NCBI GenBank assembly: GCA_963854835.1
Contig: OY978525.1
Span: forward strand, 27,117,253 to 27,181,252
Source: Megamerina dolium
Taxonomy: Eukaryota > Arthropoda > Insecta > Diptera > Megamerinidae
Direction: 5' to 3'
Length of the DNA: 64,000 bases
Of the stretch, positions 24,907 through 36,544 are shown in pieces. The translations under genes and the position numbers were made by a program. Numbering within the stretch: position 1 is the first letter of the stretch; each line of letters starts with the position of its first letter. Under the pieces are notes generated by a model that was not told where the DNA came from, made no database searches, and worked only from the letters and a program-made list of their open reading frames with translations.

Positions 24907-25131
24907 ATGAGTGTTCAGCGCTCTCCTCTCCGGCAACGGCAATCGCCTGTTAATGTGTGTGTAAACAATAATTTGCAGTCACCCGCGCAAACCCCCCCGA
25001 TAAGTGCATTATCAAATAAAACAGTTGATACACACTGCACAAGTGAAAGTAACAGTGCAAATCTTTTGCCTGCACATATTAAAAATTCATCAAATTTTGC
25101 AACAACAATAAATACAGACAAAAAAAAATAA
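24907..25131 (+). CDS. ORF1 N-terminal segment (frame 1)
   Basis: Starts at ATG 24907 and encodes 74 residues rich in Ser, Asn, Gln and Thr before a TAA directly behind an A9 run (25120-25128). It is out of frame by one base with the long ORF1 body that follows. The natural reading is one ORF1 whose A-run has changed length; removing one A would fuse the frames. Programmed slippage, a loss-of-function indel or a sequencing error in the homopolymer are all possible. A low-complexity N-terminus is usual for Jockey ORF1 proteins. Confidence 0.7.
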   Translation: MSVQRSPLRQRQSPVNVCVNNNLQSPAQTPPISALSNKTVDTHCTSESNSANLLPAHIKNSSNFATTINTDKKK

Positions 25132-25132
25132 T

Positions 25133-26521
25133 TTGTTCTATCGTGATATACTATCTCCCTCTATACCGTGGAGTGTACAATGTGCTTCTCCTGCTGTAAC
25201 ACCAACAGCTACAACATCAAAGCAATCAAATAACGGCACTTCTACTGAAGTGCATGACCCAGTAGTTAAAGCAACTAGTGCGATGACTAATAAAGAACCA
25301 GTTGCTGTTCAAACTGGTATTGATCGCTACATTACTGTAGTAAAGCGAAAGAGAAGTCCGCAAAATTCAAAACAAATGAATTCAACAAAAATTCAAAAGC
25401 AGAACACTGTCCCTATTAGTTCGGAAAATAGATACGCTCTGCTTTCAGGTGATGAAAGTGACGAAAATATTATCTCCAAGAAAAATTTCAAACCCCCACC
25501 CATTTTCTTGAGAGAACGCAACTCAGATAAGTTGATTTCTAGAATTACAAGTCTTATAGGACCAAAGAATTTCCATGTTGTTCCTATTCGCAAAGGCCAA
25601 ATTGAGGAAACAAAAGTGCAAATCTACAGCGAAATTCATTATCGCAAAGTAATAGCGGAATTTGATGCTGTAAAAAAGAATTACTACACATATCAGCTAA
25701 AAAGTAGTAAGGGCTTAATCGTTGTACTCAAAGGCGTCGAACCCAACGTTGATATTAACGAAATCAAACTTGCCCTCCAGGAAGAAGGGTTTCAAGCCAA
25801 AACAGTATTCAACATTCTCAACAAGAGCAATATACCTCAACCGTTATATCGTATTGAGCTTCAGCCTGAAACAAAACCCCTAAAAAAAGGTGAAGTACAC
25901 CCCATATATAAAATTCGATATTTATTGCATCGCAAAATCACAATCGAAGAACCCCATAAGAGAACTGGACCTCCTCAGTGCAGCAACTGCCAAGAATATG
26001 GACATACTAAGACATATTGTATCCTGCCAGCTGTTTGTGTGATTTGTGGAGATCTCCATAAATCAAACATATGCCCAAAATCTAAAGGCGATGCTAGCAT
26101 GAAAAAATGCAGCAATTGTGGAGGTAATCACACCGCAAATTATAGAGGTTGCCCAGTATATACAACCCTAAAGCTAAATTTCTCCGCTAGCAATCAACCT
26201 CTAAAACCAGTTGAGCAAACTCAGATAGCCAACTCAAGTAAGAGACAAAATATTGATGCAACACAATTCTTCTCTGCAATCCCAAACAAGAATCAAACCA
26301 ATTCATACGCTAGCGTGTTAAAACAAAACCCACACCAACAAAGCAATGTAAATAATGAGCAGAAACACTCACTGCCCACCCAACAGCCAAGTACCCTTGA
26401 ACATTTGCTTCAAACATTGATTCAGAATATGAACCAATTCATGAACTCAATGCAAACAATGATGCAAGAAATGATGAAAAATCAATCGATGTTACTCCAT
26501 ACATTGCTATCCAGACCATGA
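25133..26521 (+). CDS. ORF1 protein body (gag-like, zinc knuckles)
   Basis: A 462-codon open frame without its own ATG at the start. Residues about 115-270 resemble the RNA-binding-fold and pre-C2HC region of Jockey/I-type ORF1 proteins. Three CCHC zinc knuckles follow at residues 283-296 (CSNCQEYGHTKTYC), 302-314 (CVICGDLHKSNIC) and 326-340 (CSNCGGNHTANYRGC). The tail is Gln/Asn-rich and ends in a Met/Gln-rich helix. The product should coat the element RNA in a ribonucleoprotein. Its TGA at 26519-26521 overlaps the ORF2 ATG (ATGA), suggesting reinitiation-coupled translation of ORF2. Confidence 0.9.
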   Translation: MFYRDILSPSIPWSVQCASPAVTPTATTSKQSNNGTSTEVHDPVVKATSAMTNKEPVAVQTGIDRYITVVKRKRSPQNSKQMNSTKIQKQNTVPISSENRYALLSGDESDENIISKKNFKPPPIFLRERNSDKLISRITSLIGPKNFHVVPIRKGQIEETKVQIYSEIHYRKVIAEFDAVKKNYYTYQLKSSKGLIVVLKGVEPNVDINEIKLALQEEGFQAKTVFNILNKSNIPQPLYRIELQPETKPLKKGEVHPIYKIRYLLHRKITIEEPHKRTGPPQCSNCQEYGHTKTYCILPAVCVICGDLHKSNICPKSKGDASMKKCSNCGGNHTANYRGCPVYTTLKLNFSASNQPLKPVEQTQIANSSKRQNIDATQFFSAIPNKNQTNSYASVLKQNPHQQSNVNNEQKHSLPTQQPSTLEHLLQTLIQNMNQFMNSMQTMMQEMMKNQSMLLHTLLSRP

Positions 26522-29166
26522 GTTGTCTCAAGATATGCCACTGGAACGCCAACGGCTTAAGCCAGCACCGTTTGGAGCTAATTCAATTCCTTGAATCCAG
26601 CCAAATCGACATAATGATGATATCTGAGACCCATTTCACTGACAAAAATTGCTACCAAATACCATATTACAAACTGTACACCACAAATCATCCGCATGGT
26701 AAGGCACGCGGAGGAACTGCCATATTGATAAAAAGCAGAATAAAACATCATGTTCTTGAAGATTTTAGTAGCGTCTACTTGCAAGCAACATCCATATGTC
26801 TGGAAGAATACATCTCTAAGCTAGTAATATCTGCGATATACTGTCCCCCAAGATACAGTATTACCGAACAGCAATATAAAGAATTTTTCTCAACTCTTGG
26901 TAGCAAATTCTTGGTTGCTGGCGATTTCAACGCCAAACACACTCACTGGGGCTCCCGATTAATAACTCCAAAAGGCAAAAGACTATGTTCAATCATCACT
27001 AACCACGGCTACGATGTTATTTCAAATGGTCAACCGACATATTGGCCGACGGACAAGAGGAAAATACCCGATCTCATAGACTTTGGAGTCGCCAAAGGTT
27101 TGCAGATGGAAAATATCTCCACAGAGTGTAATTATGATCTATCATCTGACCACTCACCCACGGTAATATCTATAAAATCACCAAGCCCCCAAAGCAATTG
27201 CGTTAGAAAGAAAATAGACTGGTTAAAATTCAAGAAATATATAAATTCCCATCTTCCTCTGAGTACTGTATTAAGAAATGGACACGATGTAGACTCAGCA
27301 CTCGAAAAATTCAACCAGCTGCTCTCATTAGCTCTCAGCTCAGCCACCTGCACAAAGGTATGCAAGCAATCAAACTATAGCCCATACACACCAGCCGATA
27401 TTGAATTGCTAGTAAGACAAAAAAGAAGACTCCGAAGACAATGGCAAGAATTCAGATCACCGAATCTGAAAACACAGCTACAGCACTGCACTCGAAAGTT
27501 AAAGCAAGCCTTAAAAAATAAAAACAACAAAGAGTTAGAAGAGCACATAGCGAAATTAACACCTGGTGAAGCGTCAGACTACTCCTTGTGGAAATCAGCA
27601 AAAAAATCAAATCGGCCAATTCTCACTGATTCCCCCATCCGTTTGAGTGACGGTAATTGGGCTAGAAGCAACTGCGAGAAGGGTTTGGCTTTTGCAAACC
27701 ACCTAAAAAGTGTGTTTACACCCAATCCACCCTCTTCACAGTCCTCATTACCAATATTAACTTCTCAACCTTGCTCAATAACGCTCAAAATTAAAAAAAA
27801 GGACATATTCAAAGCAATTTATAAAGATTTAAACCCAAAAAAATCACCTGGTCCAGATAAAATTACCGGTAAAATGATAAAAGAGCTACCTCCGGCTTCA
27901 GTAATTCATCTGATGCACATTTTCAATGCTATCCTTCGTATTAAACACTATCCCAAATGCTGGAAAACTTCAAAAATTATTATGATAGCAAAACCAGGAA
28001 AAGACCCTACAAAAGTTGCATCGTACAGACCTATCAGCCTCCTGCCTCTACTTTCTAAAGTATTCGAAAAGCTACTTGTCATGAATATAACTCCATTTAT
28101 TAATCTCAACCAACTGATTCCTCAACATCAGTTTGGATTTAGAAAACAGCACGGCACAATAGAACAAGTCCACCGCATTGTAACTCTGATAAGGAACACT
28201 TTTGAAGAAAAAAAGTATTGCTCAGCTGTCTTTCTTGATATCACTCAAGCTTTCGATAAAGTATGGCACGATGGCCTTATTTACAAACTCAAACTATTAC
28301 TGCCTGCAAATGTCTCCTCATTGCTTAGTAGCTACCTCACGAAAAGACAATTTCTCGTACATCACAAGGATTACACAACAAATCCATTGGATATTCACGC
28401 TGGCGTTCCTCAAGGAAGCGTTTTGGGTCCCTTACTGTATCTCTTATACACTTCAGATATGCCCAACAATAACTATACATTCATATCGACCTTTGCTGAT
28501 GATACGGCAATATTGTGCTCTCGCTCTAACCCCATAGAAGCTACTAAACTCCTGCAGACTCATGTCGATTCTCTCGAAATCTGGCTAGCAAAATGGCGTA
28601 TAAAAGTCAATGAATCAAAGAGCGTACATGTAACCTTCACGCTAAGGCTAGATACATGTCCCCCACTTAAAATTAATGGCCAATCAGTTCCACAATGTTC
28701 CTCAACAAAGTACTTGGGTATTCACCTCGACAGAAGGCTGACATGGAAAAATCACATAGAGGCAAAGAAAACTCAGATCAAGCTTAAAATGAATCAGTTA
28801 TGGTGGCTGTTACACAAAAGATCAAAGTTGAATCTTGAATACAAAGTGCTATTATATAAAGCAATCCTGAAACCAATCTGGACTTATGGTATTCAGTTTT
28901 GGGGCACCGCATCTCCCTCTAATATCGAAAAATTGCAGCGAATACAATCCAAGTGTCTGCGAATTATTGTAAATGCGCCTTGGTATATGAGGAACGTTAA
29001 CATCCATCGAGATTTAAATGTATCCACAATTTCTGAGGAAGTTGCAATGTCCTGCAGAAGCTACATTCAAAAATTACACAATCATCCGAATCCCCTTGCT
29101 AGGCAATTGTTGCTGAGCAAGGGGCATCGTCGATTAAAAAGAAAAGACACACTGAATATGCTGTAA
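26518..29166 (+). CDS. ORF2 polyprotein: APE endonuclease and reverse transcriptase
   Basis: An uninterrupted 882-residue frame. Residues 1-220 are an apurinic-like endonuclease: HWNANGL at 8-14, ISETHF with Glu37, GDFNAKHTHWG and, near the end, SDHSP. The RT spans about residues 420-700: SYRPISLLPLLSKVFEKL, QFGFRKQHGT, FLDITQAFDKVWHD (catalytic Asp), GVPQGSVLGPLLY and FADD at 659-662. The C-terminal region contains KYLGIHLDRRLTW and ILKPIWTYGIQFWG. There is no RNase H, as expected for the Jockey clade, and the length is normal. It nicks target DNA and copies the element RNA at the nick. No lesions seen. The fragment at 390-1072 is a copy from a close relative. Confidence 0.95.
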   Translation: MSCLKICHWNANGLSQHRLELIQFLESSQIDIMMISETHFTDKNCYQIPYYKLYTTNHPHGKARGGTAILIKSRIKHHVLEDFSSVYLQATSICLEEYISKLVISAIYCPPRYSITEQQYKEFFSTLGSKFLVAGDFNAKHTHWGSRLITPKGKRLCSIITNHGYDVISNGQPTYWPTDKRKIPDLIDFGVAKGLQMENISTECNYDLSSDHSPTVISIKSPSPQSNCVRKKIDWLKFKKYINSHLPLSTVLRNGHDVDSALEKFNQLLSLALSSATCTKVCKQSNYSPYTPADIELLVRQKRRLRRQWQEFRSPNLKTQLQHCTRKLKQALKNKNNKELEEHIAKLTPGEASDYSLWKSAKKSNRPILTDSPIRLSDGNWARSNCEKGLAFANHLKSVFTPNPPSSQSSLPILTSQPCSITLKIKKKDIFKAIYKDLNPKKSPGPDKITGKMIKELPPASVIHLMHIFNAILRIKHYPKCWKTSKIIMIAKPGKDPTKVASYRPISLLPLLSKVFEKLLVMNITPFINLNQLIPQHQFGFRKQHGTIEQVHRIVTLIRNTFEEKKYCSAVFLDITQAFDKVWHDGLIYKLKLLLPANVSSLLSSYLTKRQFLVHHKDYTTNPLDIHAGVPQGSVLGPLLYLLYTSDMPNNNYTFISTFADDTAILCSRSNPIEATKLLQTHVDSLEIWLAKWRIKVNESKSVHVTFTLRLDTCPPLKINGQSVPQCSSTKYLGIHLDRRLTWKNHIEAKKTQIKLKMNQLWWLLHKRSKLNLEYKVLLYKAILKPIWTYGIQFWGTASPSNIEKLQRIQSKCLRIIVNAPWYMRNVNIHRDLNVSTISEEVAMSCRSYIQKLHNHPNPLARQLLLSKGHRRLKRKDTLNML

Positions 29167-29322
29167 AATTGCTACATCTCGCGACTCACCAAATTGTGAT
29201 GGAACGTAGGGGATATCACATAGTTTTATTTAGTTTGTAAGATTTTAATACTTATTGTTAGTTTCTTGTATAAGAAAGATTCAATAAAAAAAAAATAAGC
29301 TAAAAAAATAAAAAAAAAAAAA
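29167..29322 (+). other. 3' UTR and A-rich tail of the LINE
   Basis: Follows the ORF2 stop. AATAAA at about 29283 is followed by A9, a TAAGCTAAAAAAATA interruption and a final A-run directly before the TSD. The interrupted tail may mark readthrough to a second polyadenylation point. Confidence 0.85.
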
Positions 29323-29332
29323 ACATTTACAT
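29323..29332. repeat. Target-site duplication, right copy
   Basis: ACATTTACAT, identical to 24797-24806. Confidence 0.85.
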
Positions 29333-30639
29333 ATAAAACACATTTTATATTTCTTATTGAGACTAAATACGTTTGTCAGTTCTAAAATCACATGTTGTCA
29401 CTTCAGTGGGTTAAAGCTGCAGATAAATCATATTTAAAACGCCAAAAGTGAAGACGTTGGAAACCAATATCCGTATGGAGTATCAATCCACGTGGTTGTG
29501 GATCGTTCCAAAAATTTAGTAAGCATATCAGTAGAGGGTTTGGATATACCAAACGAAAATACTTTTTACATGTCTACCGAAATTCTGAGGCCTCGGGCGA
29601 CTAAAAAGTTAGACGAATCGAATATTAGAAAAAACAGCTATAATTAGAGTCAAACGTTGGGTTTCAGACTATAGACTGCGTATGGCCCAGACTAGCTGTT
29701 GGGGTTATATAAGATGAAACAAATAAAAGTAAGGAAAATGTTAAAAAGGTCCAGCAAGTAATGTCACATGGCTCCAGTATATCGGTAAGAATATTGTCGG
29801 AGGAGAAGGAGGTCACAACACATAAACGTATTGGACATTGGGAATATCTGAGGTAATTATCTTTTACATTCTGATCGAGACTTTGTGTTAACCGTCGACA
29901 AAAAATTTGGTCGCATTAAACATGCTAAAGATCTACGATAATGAGAGCAAACCGTAGAGACCCATACTTCAAACGACAGTTGGCTCTTACGGTTAGATAA
30001 AATGAAATGAGTAGTGACATCAATTTTAATCCAACAGAGAATTCGTCCCTAAATCGCCAGAGAGGAATACGGTAAAAGCCAAGGAAGTATTGGGTTCACC
30101 AAGTAATCTCAAACCGCTCTAATGTTTATCTACATTTTGACGGAGATTGTAAGCTATTGGCAAAAAGGGTAGTGTCGCTGAATATTCGAAAAAACTAAAT
30201 AAGACCATCATAGAGGTTCTGGTCGAAAAACGTTGCATTTTCAGTATGACTAAGAAACAAAGCGACAAAGTAGCATTCATATTGGACACTAAATTTCTTG
30301 TTGATTGAAAGAATAACTTTCAACATGTTCGAGAAAGTTTTGGATCTAAAATTTACTCAGATTCCAATAGATGTCGTTGCTGTGGGATCCTACTAGGCTT
30401 TCCGAGCTCCATTTCAGAGACTTTGAGCCAAACATTGGATAATTTATTTCTTCTTACGAAAAGTTTTGAAAACATGCAAAAACATGCATATGTTAAGTTT
30501 TGTTTTTTTTTATTCAATATATTTGTATCCTGTCTAAATACAATAATCGACATTTTACAAAAATTTGACTTAAACTAAGGAAAGTTGTGGCAGATAGTAA
30601 CATGTGGAAGGTATGTTCCCTGTGGAACATCCTGGTTGT
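29333..30639. other. Unassigned sequence
   Basis: Slightly GC-richer than the AT-rich spacers. A stretch at about 29455-29640 reads in one frame for ~45 codons (YPYGVSIHVVVDRSKNLVSI) without a family match. Possibly a decayed element. Confidence 0.4.
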
Positions 30640-30890
30640 GATTGTAGTCATTCTCGATATTTTGTAGGTTTCTCTTTGATTTCGTCTCTATGAATTTGTG
30701 CGTTCGTTACGTACCAAGAAGCGTTAACTAGAATTCGCAGAGTTTTAGACTGAAATCTTTTGAGGACTTCTATGTTGGAGTTGGATACTGTTCTCCACAG
30801 TTGAATACCGTAAGTCCACACCGATTTGAGCATTGCTTTATATAGGATGATTTTGCTTTCCATTTCAATTGATGGCACCGTTATATAAAT
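30640..30890 (-). pseudogene. Second Jockey-like ORF2 fragment
   Basis: On the minus strand the frame 30878-30648 reads MESKIILYKAMLKSVWTYGI, then QLWRTVSNSNIEVLKRFQSK and TLRILVNASWYVTNAQIHRD. This aligns collinearly with the C-terminal part of the intact ORF2 (YKAILKPIWTYGIQFWG..NAPWYMRNVNIHRDL). Protein identity is only partial, so it comes from a different Jockey subfamily. A short truncated relic. Confidence 0.85.
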
Positions 30891-32339
30891 TTATTGAACA
30901 CCAGTTCGGTGACTTTTGAAACACGCTATCTATAATATTCATTATTATTTTATTATATTCAACTGAAAGTACTATTTTGATTTCTAGGATGCTGATTTTT
31001 AGTCGATTATTTCCTTTTGCTAGCTGTGATCTCTAATGGGTTAAAGACAATCTCAGACTACCAAATATCTAATATGATTTTTTTTTTTTTTGAGTAGATG
31101 ATATTTTTCCTTCACATATATATTTAATGAACATTTATGAAAATATACTAGTATATGTGTACCGTACATATTTATATGTATGAGTGAGTGTGTTGTGTAA
31201 GTGATTTTTAACCTCAATTTATCAATTATCGAATTAAGATACATCAATAAAAGTATCACTTTTACGAACAAACAACAAACTTTACTTTATTTATAACCTT
31301 TTTTATCTTCCTCTCGCTTTCGATGGGAAAGCTTAGTGCATGAACATCTGTACTGGATGTATGATATTCATCATTCACAGTGCATACGAAGTGCATAGAG
31401 ATATAGTTTAGTTACTTTCTCTCCTTAATGCTCTCTTGATGTTTCATTAAGTGACGTTGGTACACATAACTACATACGTATGTATGTTAGTGCTTCTAAA
31501 TATATTGCGTATGGGTGCTATACGAGTATGTGTGTGTGCAGTGTCAGCAAAAAATGACATATTAGCATGAATACTTGTGCAATGTGCACTTCAAACCGAA
31601 CGTATGAACTTAGCTAGAACTTCTTGCAGGTAAATATTCTATATGTACGTACGCTTGTGCATTACTGCTACTAGTTGCATATGAAAATATACACTTGTGG
31701 GTAATTTTGTTCAAACTTTCAACGAAAAATCTCCAAGAAAATTACTTAAACAAACACAGAGCCAAGTAAACAAACAAACAAACAAACAAAGAAGCATGAG
31801 CATCAAAATAGAAGAAGTATAGAATATTGTTTTTTTTTCTGTCTCTCTCTCTCTGTTATACGAATATATATTTTCGCCAAGAAAATTGCAACCACCATAC
31901 TTGTATGGCAACAGTTAGTAAGTGGTAAATGTATATACCACTAGAAGTATCAACAACATGACGAAGAACTAGAAAATGTTGATGATCATAACGATGAAGA
32001 AACTTACTCATACATTCTGTGGTTTTAGAATATTAAACAACCCCATATGGAAAGAGTACATACGAATTATAGATGGACTAGTGTAAGAGCAAGGCCAAAA
32101 GGAGGCCGTCCTTGCATATGCAGAAGAGTTAAAAAATAAGATAAATTTACAACTGAATTAGCTTAAGTTCTCAAAAAAAAAAAAAAATAATAATAATAAT
32201 AATAATAAGTTTTAAGGAATGTTTTCTCAATAAATTGATGAAAGAGATGTTAGATAGGTAATCCTAATTATGTTACTTATGTTAATTCTTGTGTACTCAC
32301 AGGTGAACTATAGAATACAAATATATAATTTTGTATGAG
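30891..32339. other. Microsatellite-bearing spacer
   Basis: T- and A-runs, an (ACAA)n stretch near 31768-31792 and an (AAT)n run at about 32186-32208 behind an A15 tract that may be the tail of a retroelement. No gene recognised. Confidence 0.5.
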
Positions 32340-32399
32340 AGATATATTAGTTATAAATTATATTCATTATTAACAAGTTTCAGATTGATAACTTAAAAT

Positions 32400-32480
32400 T
32401 TGTTCACGTAAATTGTCAAAAAACATATTCAACAACACTCTTTTGTATGGAAGGTAGACGTGGTTTACATCTGATTTGGT
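32400..32480 (+). repeat. Single family 1 repeat unit
   Basis: Contains CTTTTGTATGGAAGGTAGAC and GTGGTTTACA boxes preceded by a GTTCACG..AAATTGTC-type segment, matching the monomers at 1340-2000 and 63390-63820. Confidence 0.55.
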
Positions 32481-32799
32481 TTATTATTAAACACAGTAGC
32501 AGAAAAAGTGGTCTGGTGTTGTTTTCGCAAGGTTACGCGTCTAACTGCCTCAACCGGGTGGGGCTAGCGCAATCCTTGTTGAACTCATCGCAAATCGACT
32601 CACTGGCTGTCATGTAGTTTGTTCTGAGCGCTATGTGATGACACCTTTATTTGTTAATAAAGGGTAGTCATGTAGCTTGCTCTGCTTACTATGTGATGGC
32701 GTCTTCATTATTATTAATGGGGGCCCTCCACGTGGCGAACACCGAGCAACGTCCTGTTGGCACCCGCTGGGAGGCATCTAAAGTGAGGAAAGACGCGAG

Positions 32800-33853
32800 T
32801 GTGAGGAGATAGAGATGTGTACCGACAAGAATGAGACTCCAAAATTCTCCGAAAAGATCAAGAGCCTGAGTGGCGGTTTAAATCCCAAAGCCTCTTCTTG
32901 TCGTGATGGAAATGGGAATCTGGTTACAGATGTCCAGAGTGTACTGAGCCTATGGAGGGCACACTTCTCCACGTTACTGAAAGGCGATTCTACGAACAAT
33001 TCCGCCAGTGGAGAAGATTGCCCAATAAACCCCAATTACAGATGATGGTGTCGATGTTCCACCACCAGATTATGACGAGGTTGAAACGACCATTTTAAGG
33101 CTGAAGAACAACAAAGCTGCAGATGCTGATGGCCTGCCTGCCGAGTTGTTTAAGACCGGAGGCGATGAGCTGCTCACCCGCATGCACCAGCTCATAAGCA
33201 GAATAAGGTCGGATGAAAGCATGCCTGATGATTGGAGACTCAGTGTTCTCTGTCCTGTACATAAAAAAGGAGACCCCACAATTTGCGCTAACTACCGTGG
33301 AATAAGTCTCCTGAGCATCGCGTACAAGGTTCTATCGAGCGTGCTGTGTGAAAGGTTGAAGCCTATGCTCAGCAACCTGATTGGACCTTATCAGTGTGGC
33401 TTCAGACCTGGTAAATCCACCATCGACCAGATTTTCACAATGCGCCAAATCCTGGAGAAGACCCAAGAAAAACAGATCGACACACACCACCTATTTGTTG
33501 ATTATAAAGCCGCTTTCGACAATCCGGTAAGGGATTACCTCTACGTAACAATGTCTGAGTTCGGTATTCCTGCAAAGCTCATTCGACTTTGTAGAATGAC
33601 ACTGCATAACTCCCGTTGTGCAGTGAAAATTGGGAAGGACCTCTCTGCACCGTTTAATACCGAACGCGGTTTCAGACAAGGTGATTCATTATCGTGCGAC
33701 TGCTTCAATCTTATTATGGAGAAAATATTACGAGCTGCTGATCTACGACATAATGGCACTATCTTCAACAAAAGTGTCATGCTGTTAGCGTATGCCGACG
33801 ATATTGACATAATCGGCATGAACACGCGAGCAAAACTGGCATTAGAAGAGTGA
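32800..33853 (+). pseudogene. LINE reverse transcriptase fragment (RTE/R4-like family)
   Basis: The segment starts with the pre-RT linker (KFSEKIKSLSGGLNPKASSC, frame 32815-33045). A frameshift leads into a 235-codon RT frame (33146-33853) containing VHKKGDPTICANYRGISLLS, QCGFRPGKSTIDQIF, LFVDYKAAFD (catalytic Asp), ERGFRQGDSLSCD and the YADD box at 33791-33802. Homology stops about 17 codons after YADD, so the thumb and C-terminus are missing. Those missing parts match the type of sequence found at 19.6 and 46.2 kb. The GC-richer lead sequence from 32510 probably belongs to the same insertion. Not functional because both ends are lost. Confidence 0.88.
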
Positions 33854-35083
33854 AGACATCAGAAAGGCGTCAAAGAAGAGACAGTCTAACAATCGATGTT
33901 CAAAAGTGGTATCAAGAGAGATAGAGAACGAGAATTCATTTAGAAACTCTGTTCCTATCTTTAAACTAAAAGCAATCTAATGCTTTTTTTATTGAGAAAT
34001 GCAATGAGCAATGAGGTTTAGGGGATTGAAAATTAAAATATGATTATGCTTTATAGCTGTTAGTCTATGTGATAGCTATGGTCTCAACTATAGGAAATCT
34101 TAGTCTTTCGAGACTAGACTAGAAACCTATAAAACCGGAGTTCATATAATCGAACTACATATTTGAACCATCACTCATCAATACCCTCTCAAGTGGGGAA
34201 CAAAATTAAATGAACATCATAATGACTGCTGTATTTAGGAAGCGATTGAGAATTAGTGATTTAGGAGATAAATCATAGGCATATACATATTCTTTAAAGT
34301 TTAAGTAATCCGGCACAATATTAGTCAATGAAGATAATTGCTCCATTCAGATTTGGTGCTGAACAACAATTGAAAGATGGATAGATACAATGTGGGGAGG
34401 AAGAATCCAGCCTTAGAAGAGAACTGGTACGAACGAATTAGTATATTATTCTCTTTTGGAACCAGTCATTCACTTGTTCAAAATCATTTCAATTACTTTC
34501 TGTCATACTTTTGCTATGTCTCGTACAGTAGGTACGTGCATACATACCATAACTGAGAACTTGAATCTAAGACGATAGTATGGTATCCTTATATCACTTA
34601 GAAACATACATGCACATATGTACGTACGTGCATGGAGAGTAGTTTGTTGCCACATGTAAATATATACATATATTGCAGTAAGTATGAGTATGAGCGCATA
34701 TATGATTTATTATGACACTTTTTAAATTGTATGTACGTAAGTAGTGTGCTCACACATCTCTGTGTGTGTGTATACATCCACTTATGTACATATAATTTAC
34801 AGTGGAGTACGTACACATTCACATTCTTCATACGGCATACATAATCAAGAACTTCACCTAGTTTAAGTACACATATGAACAACTGTATAGTACCTATTAC
34901 GATATATGGTTGGTGCTACTCATATGTATTTAAAGAAAATGTAAAAGCAAAGAAAAAAAAACAAAATCATTTTTATTCACATTCACTCATTTTATATGTA
35001 GGTAGACATATTTGTAGGATCTTCGTTTCATTCTTTTCAAGTATATAAGCTATACTGGAGGCTGCATTTGTCTCAGAGAGAGA

Positions 35084-35114
<31 letters not shown>

Positions 35115-35599
35115 TGGCATAGAGTATATAATCGATTAAAATGTCATAAAGTAGCATAGTATGGCAAACAATTTTATGCTTATACTTGTATGTACATATA
35201 ACAGTAATGCAAACATACAAAAGTCTCATATTATTACACGCTTAAAGGCTTGTCGTTTTTTTTTCTGCGATAGAAATGCAAGCAGACAGGCAAGATAGAT
35301 TGAAATAAGAAAGATATAGGGAAAAAATGTTGAGATAACTATGTCGATGGAGCGTTGATTCCAATTCATATATATCACATTTATATATGTGACATATGAA
35401 TTATATGATAATTATCTGATCTAGTACTACTGAAGGAGTAATGGAGCTAACCACACTTTTTTCCAAAGGCTTCGCAATGAAATTTATGAACGATCGGTAT
35501 ATAGTCAGTACAAAGTAGATGGTAGATGGCTCTAAAATGTAACATCTCTGGTAATATTAATTGCATCTGTCTGCAACTTGTTTTTAAGGTGACATTTTA
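33854..35599. other. AT-rich spacer with microsatellites
   Basis: Contains (TG)n at 35083-35117 and many TACGTA/TACATA stretches. No gene or element recognised. Confidence 0.55.
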
Positions 35600-36500
35600 A
35601 GCTTCAATTTTGTTAGAAGACATTATTAAAATCGAATTATTCTGTGAAAAGTTATATACGTCATATTTTGCTTTGCTACTATGCAATAGAAAAGGTAAAA
35701 ATACGTGGCAGGCTGTTGAAAAAATTTGTGAAGTTTACGGAGACGATGATGTAATTAGTAATTGTAACAGCAGCGAGGTGGTTTGCTTCGATCTGATAAT
35801 TTTGGTGTTAAAGATGCACCTCGCTCTGGTTGACCAATCACTTAAAAAGTCGATGAAATCATGGAAGCAATTGAACGAGACTGGCACATAAGCAGCGTGG
35901 ACATTGCTAGGGAACTAGGCAGTCGTCGCCACATGAACTTACAGTGAAAAACTTAATATACCGAATTTCCATTTGCGATTGAAGCTTCGCAAACGGTTGG
36001 TTGGTTTGACATCAAGAAAGTTAATGCTATCGGTTATTATGTTCATTATGAGCTTCTACAACCTGATCAAATATTGATTCTGATCTCTACTGTCAACAAT
36101 TAACGAGATTGAAGCAAGCAATTCAATTCAAATGGCCAACAATTGATCACCAGAAAAGGTGGTGTGTTCCATCATGACAACGCGAGACCACACATATCTT
36201 TGATGACCCGAGATGAAACTGAGACAGCTTGGCTGGGAAGTTTTGATGCTTCCACCATATAGGTCGGACCTTGCACCTTCAGTTTGTAATTTGTTTAATG
36301 GTGTACATTTAAATTCCATAGAGGCCTGCAAAATGCAGTTGAATCACTTTTTACCTCAGAAAACCCAGAAGTTCCATACAGATGTAATACCATCATTTTT
36401 GGGCTTTACCCCAAAAATTGCAAAATGTTATCAATCAAAACGGTACATATTTGGTTTAATAACGTTCGTTTCAAATATACGAGAAAAGTGATTCAGTTTT
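35600..36500 (+). pseudogene. Degraded mariner transposase
   Basis: Early text RKGKNTWQAVEKICEVYGDD (about 35680-35740) matches the mariner N-terminal helix-turn-helix. Later text at 36150-36300 gives VFHHDNARPH-type residues (frame-broken) and LRQLGWEVLMLPPYRSDLAP, the second and third catalytic Asp regions. Several stops and a small insertion between the DNARPH and LGWEV blocks break the gene. The central DESW region could not be found. Element ends were not resolved. Confidence 0.75.
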
Positions 36501-36544
36501 GGTCAAATTTTTAAGAGAACTTTTTCGAGTAACCATATGCCATG

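Larger units (their letters stand above)
24807..29322 (+). mobile_element. Full-length Jockey-clade non-LTR retrotransposon
   Basis: About 4.5 kb, with a ~100-bp 5' UTR containing an A19 stretch, ORF1 (gag-like), ORF2 (endonuclease plus reverse transcriptase, no RNase H), a ~115-bp 3' UTR with AATAAA near 29283, and an A-rich tail, all bounded by a 10-bp direct repeat. Completeness and the intact 882-codon ORF2 suggest recent insertion by target-primed reverse transcription. The one visible lesion is a frame change in ORF1. Confidence 0.93.

Noticed and set aside
29455..29640. 45-codon open text resembling a polyprotein fragment
   Set aside because: No catalytic or structural motif could be named; left as unassigned sequence.
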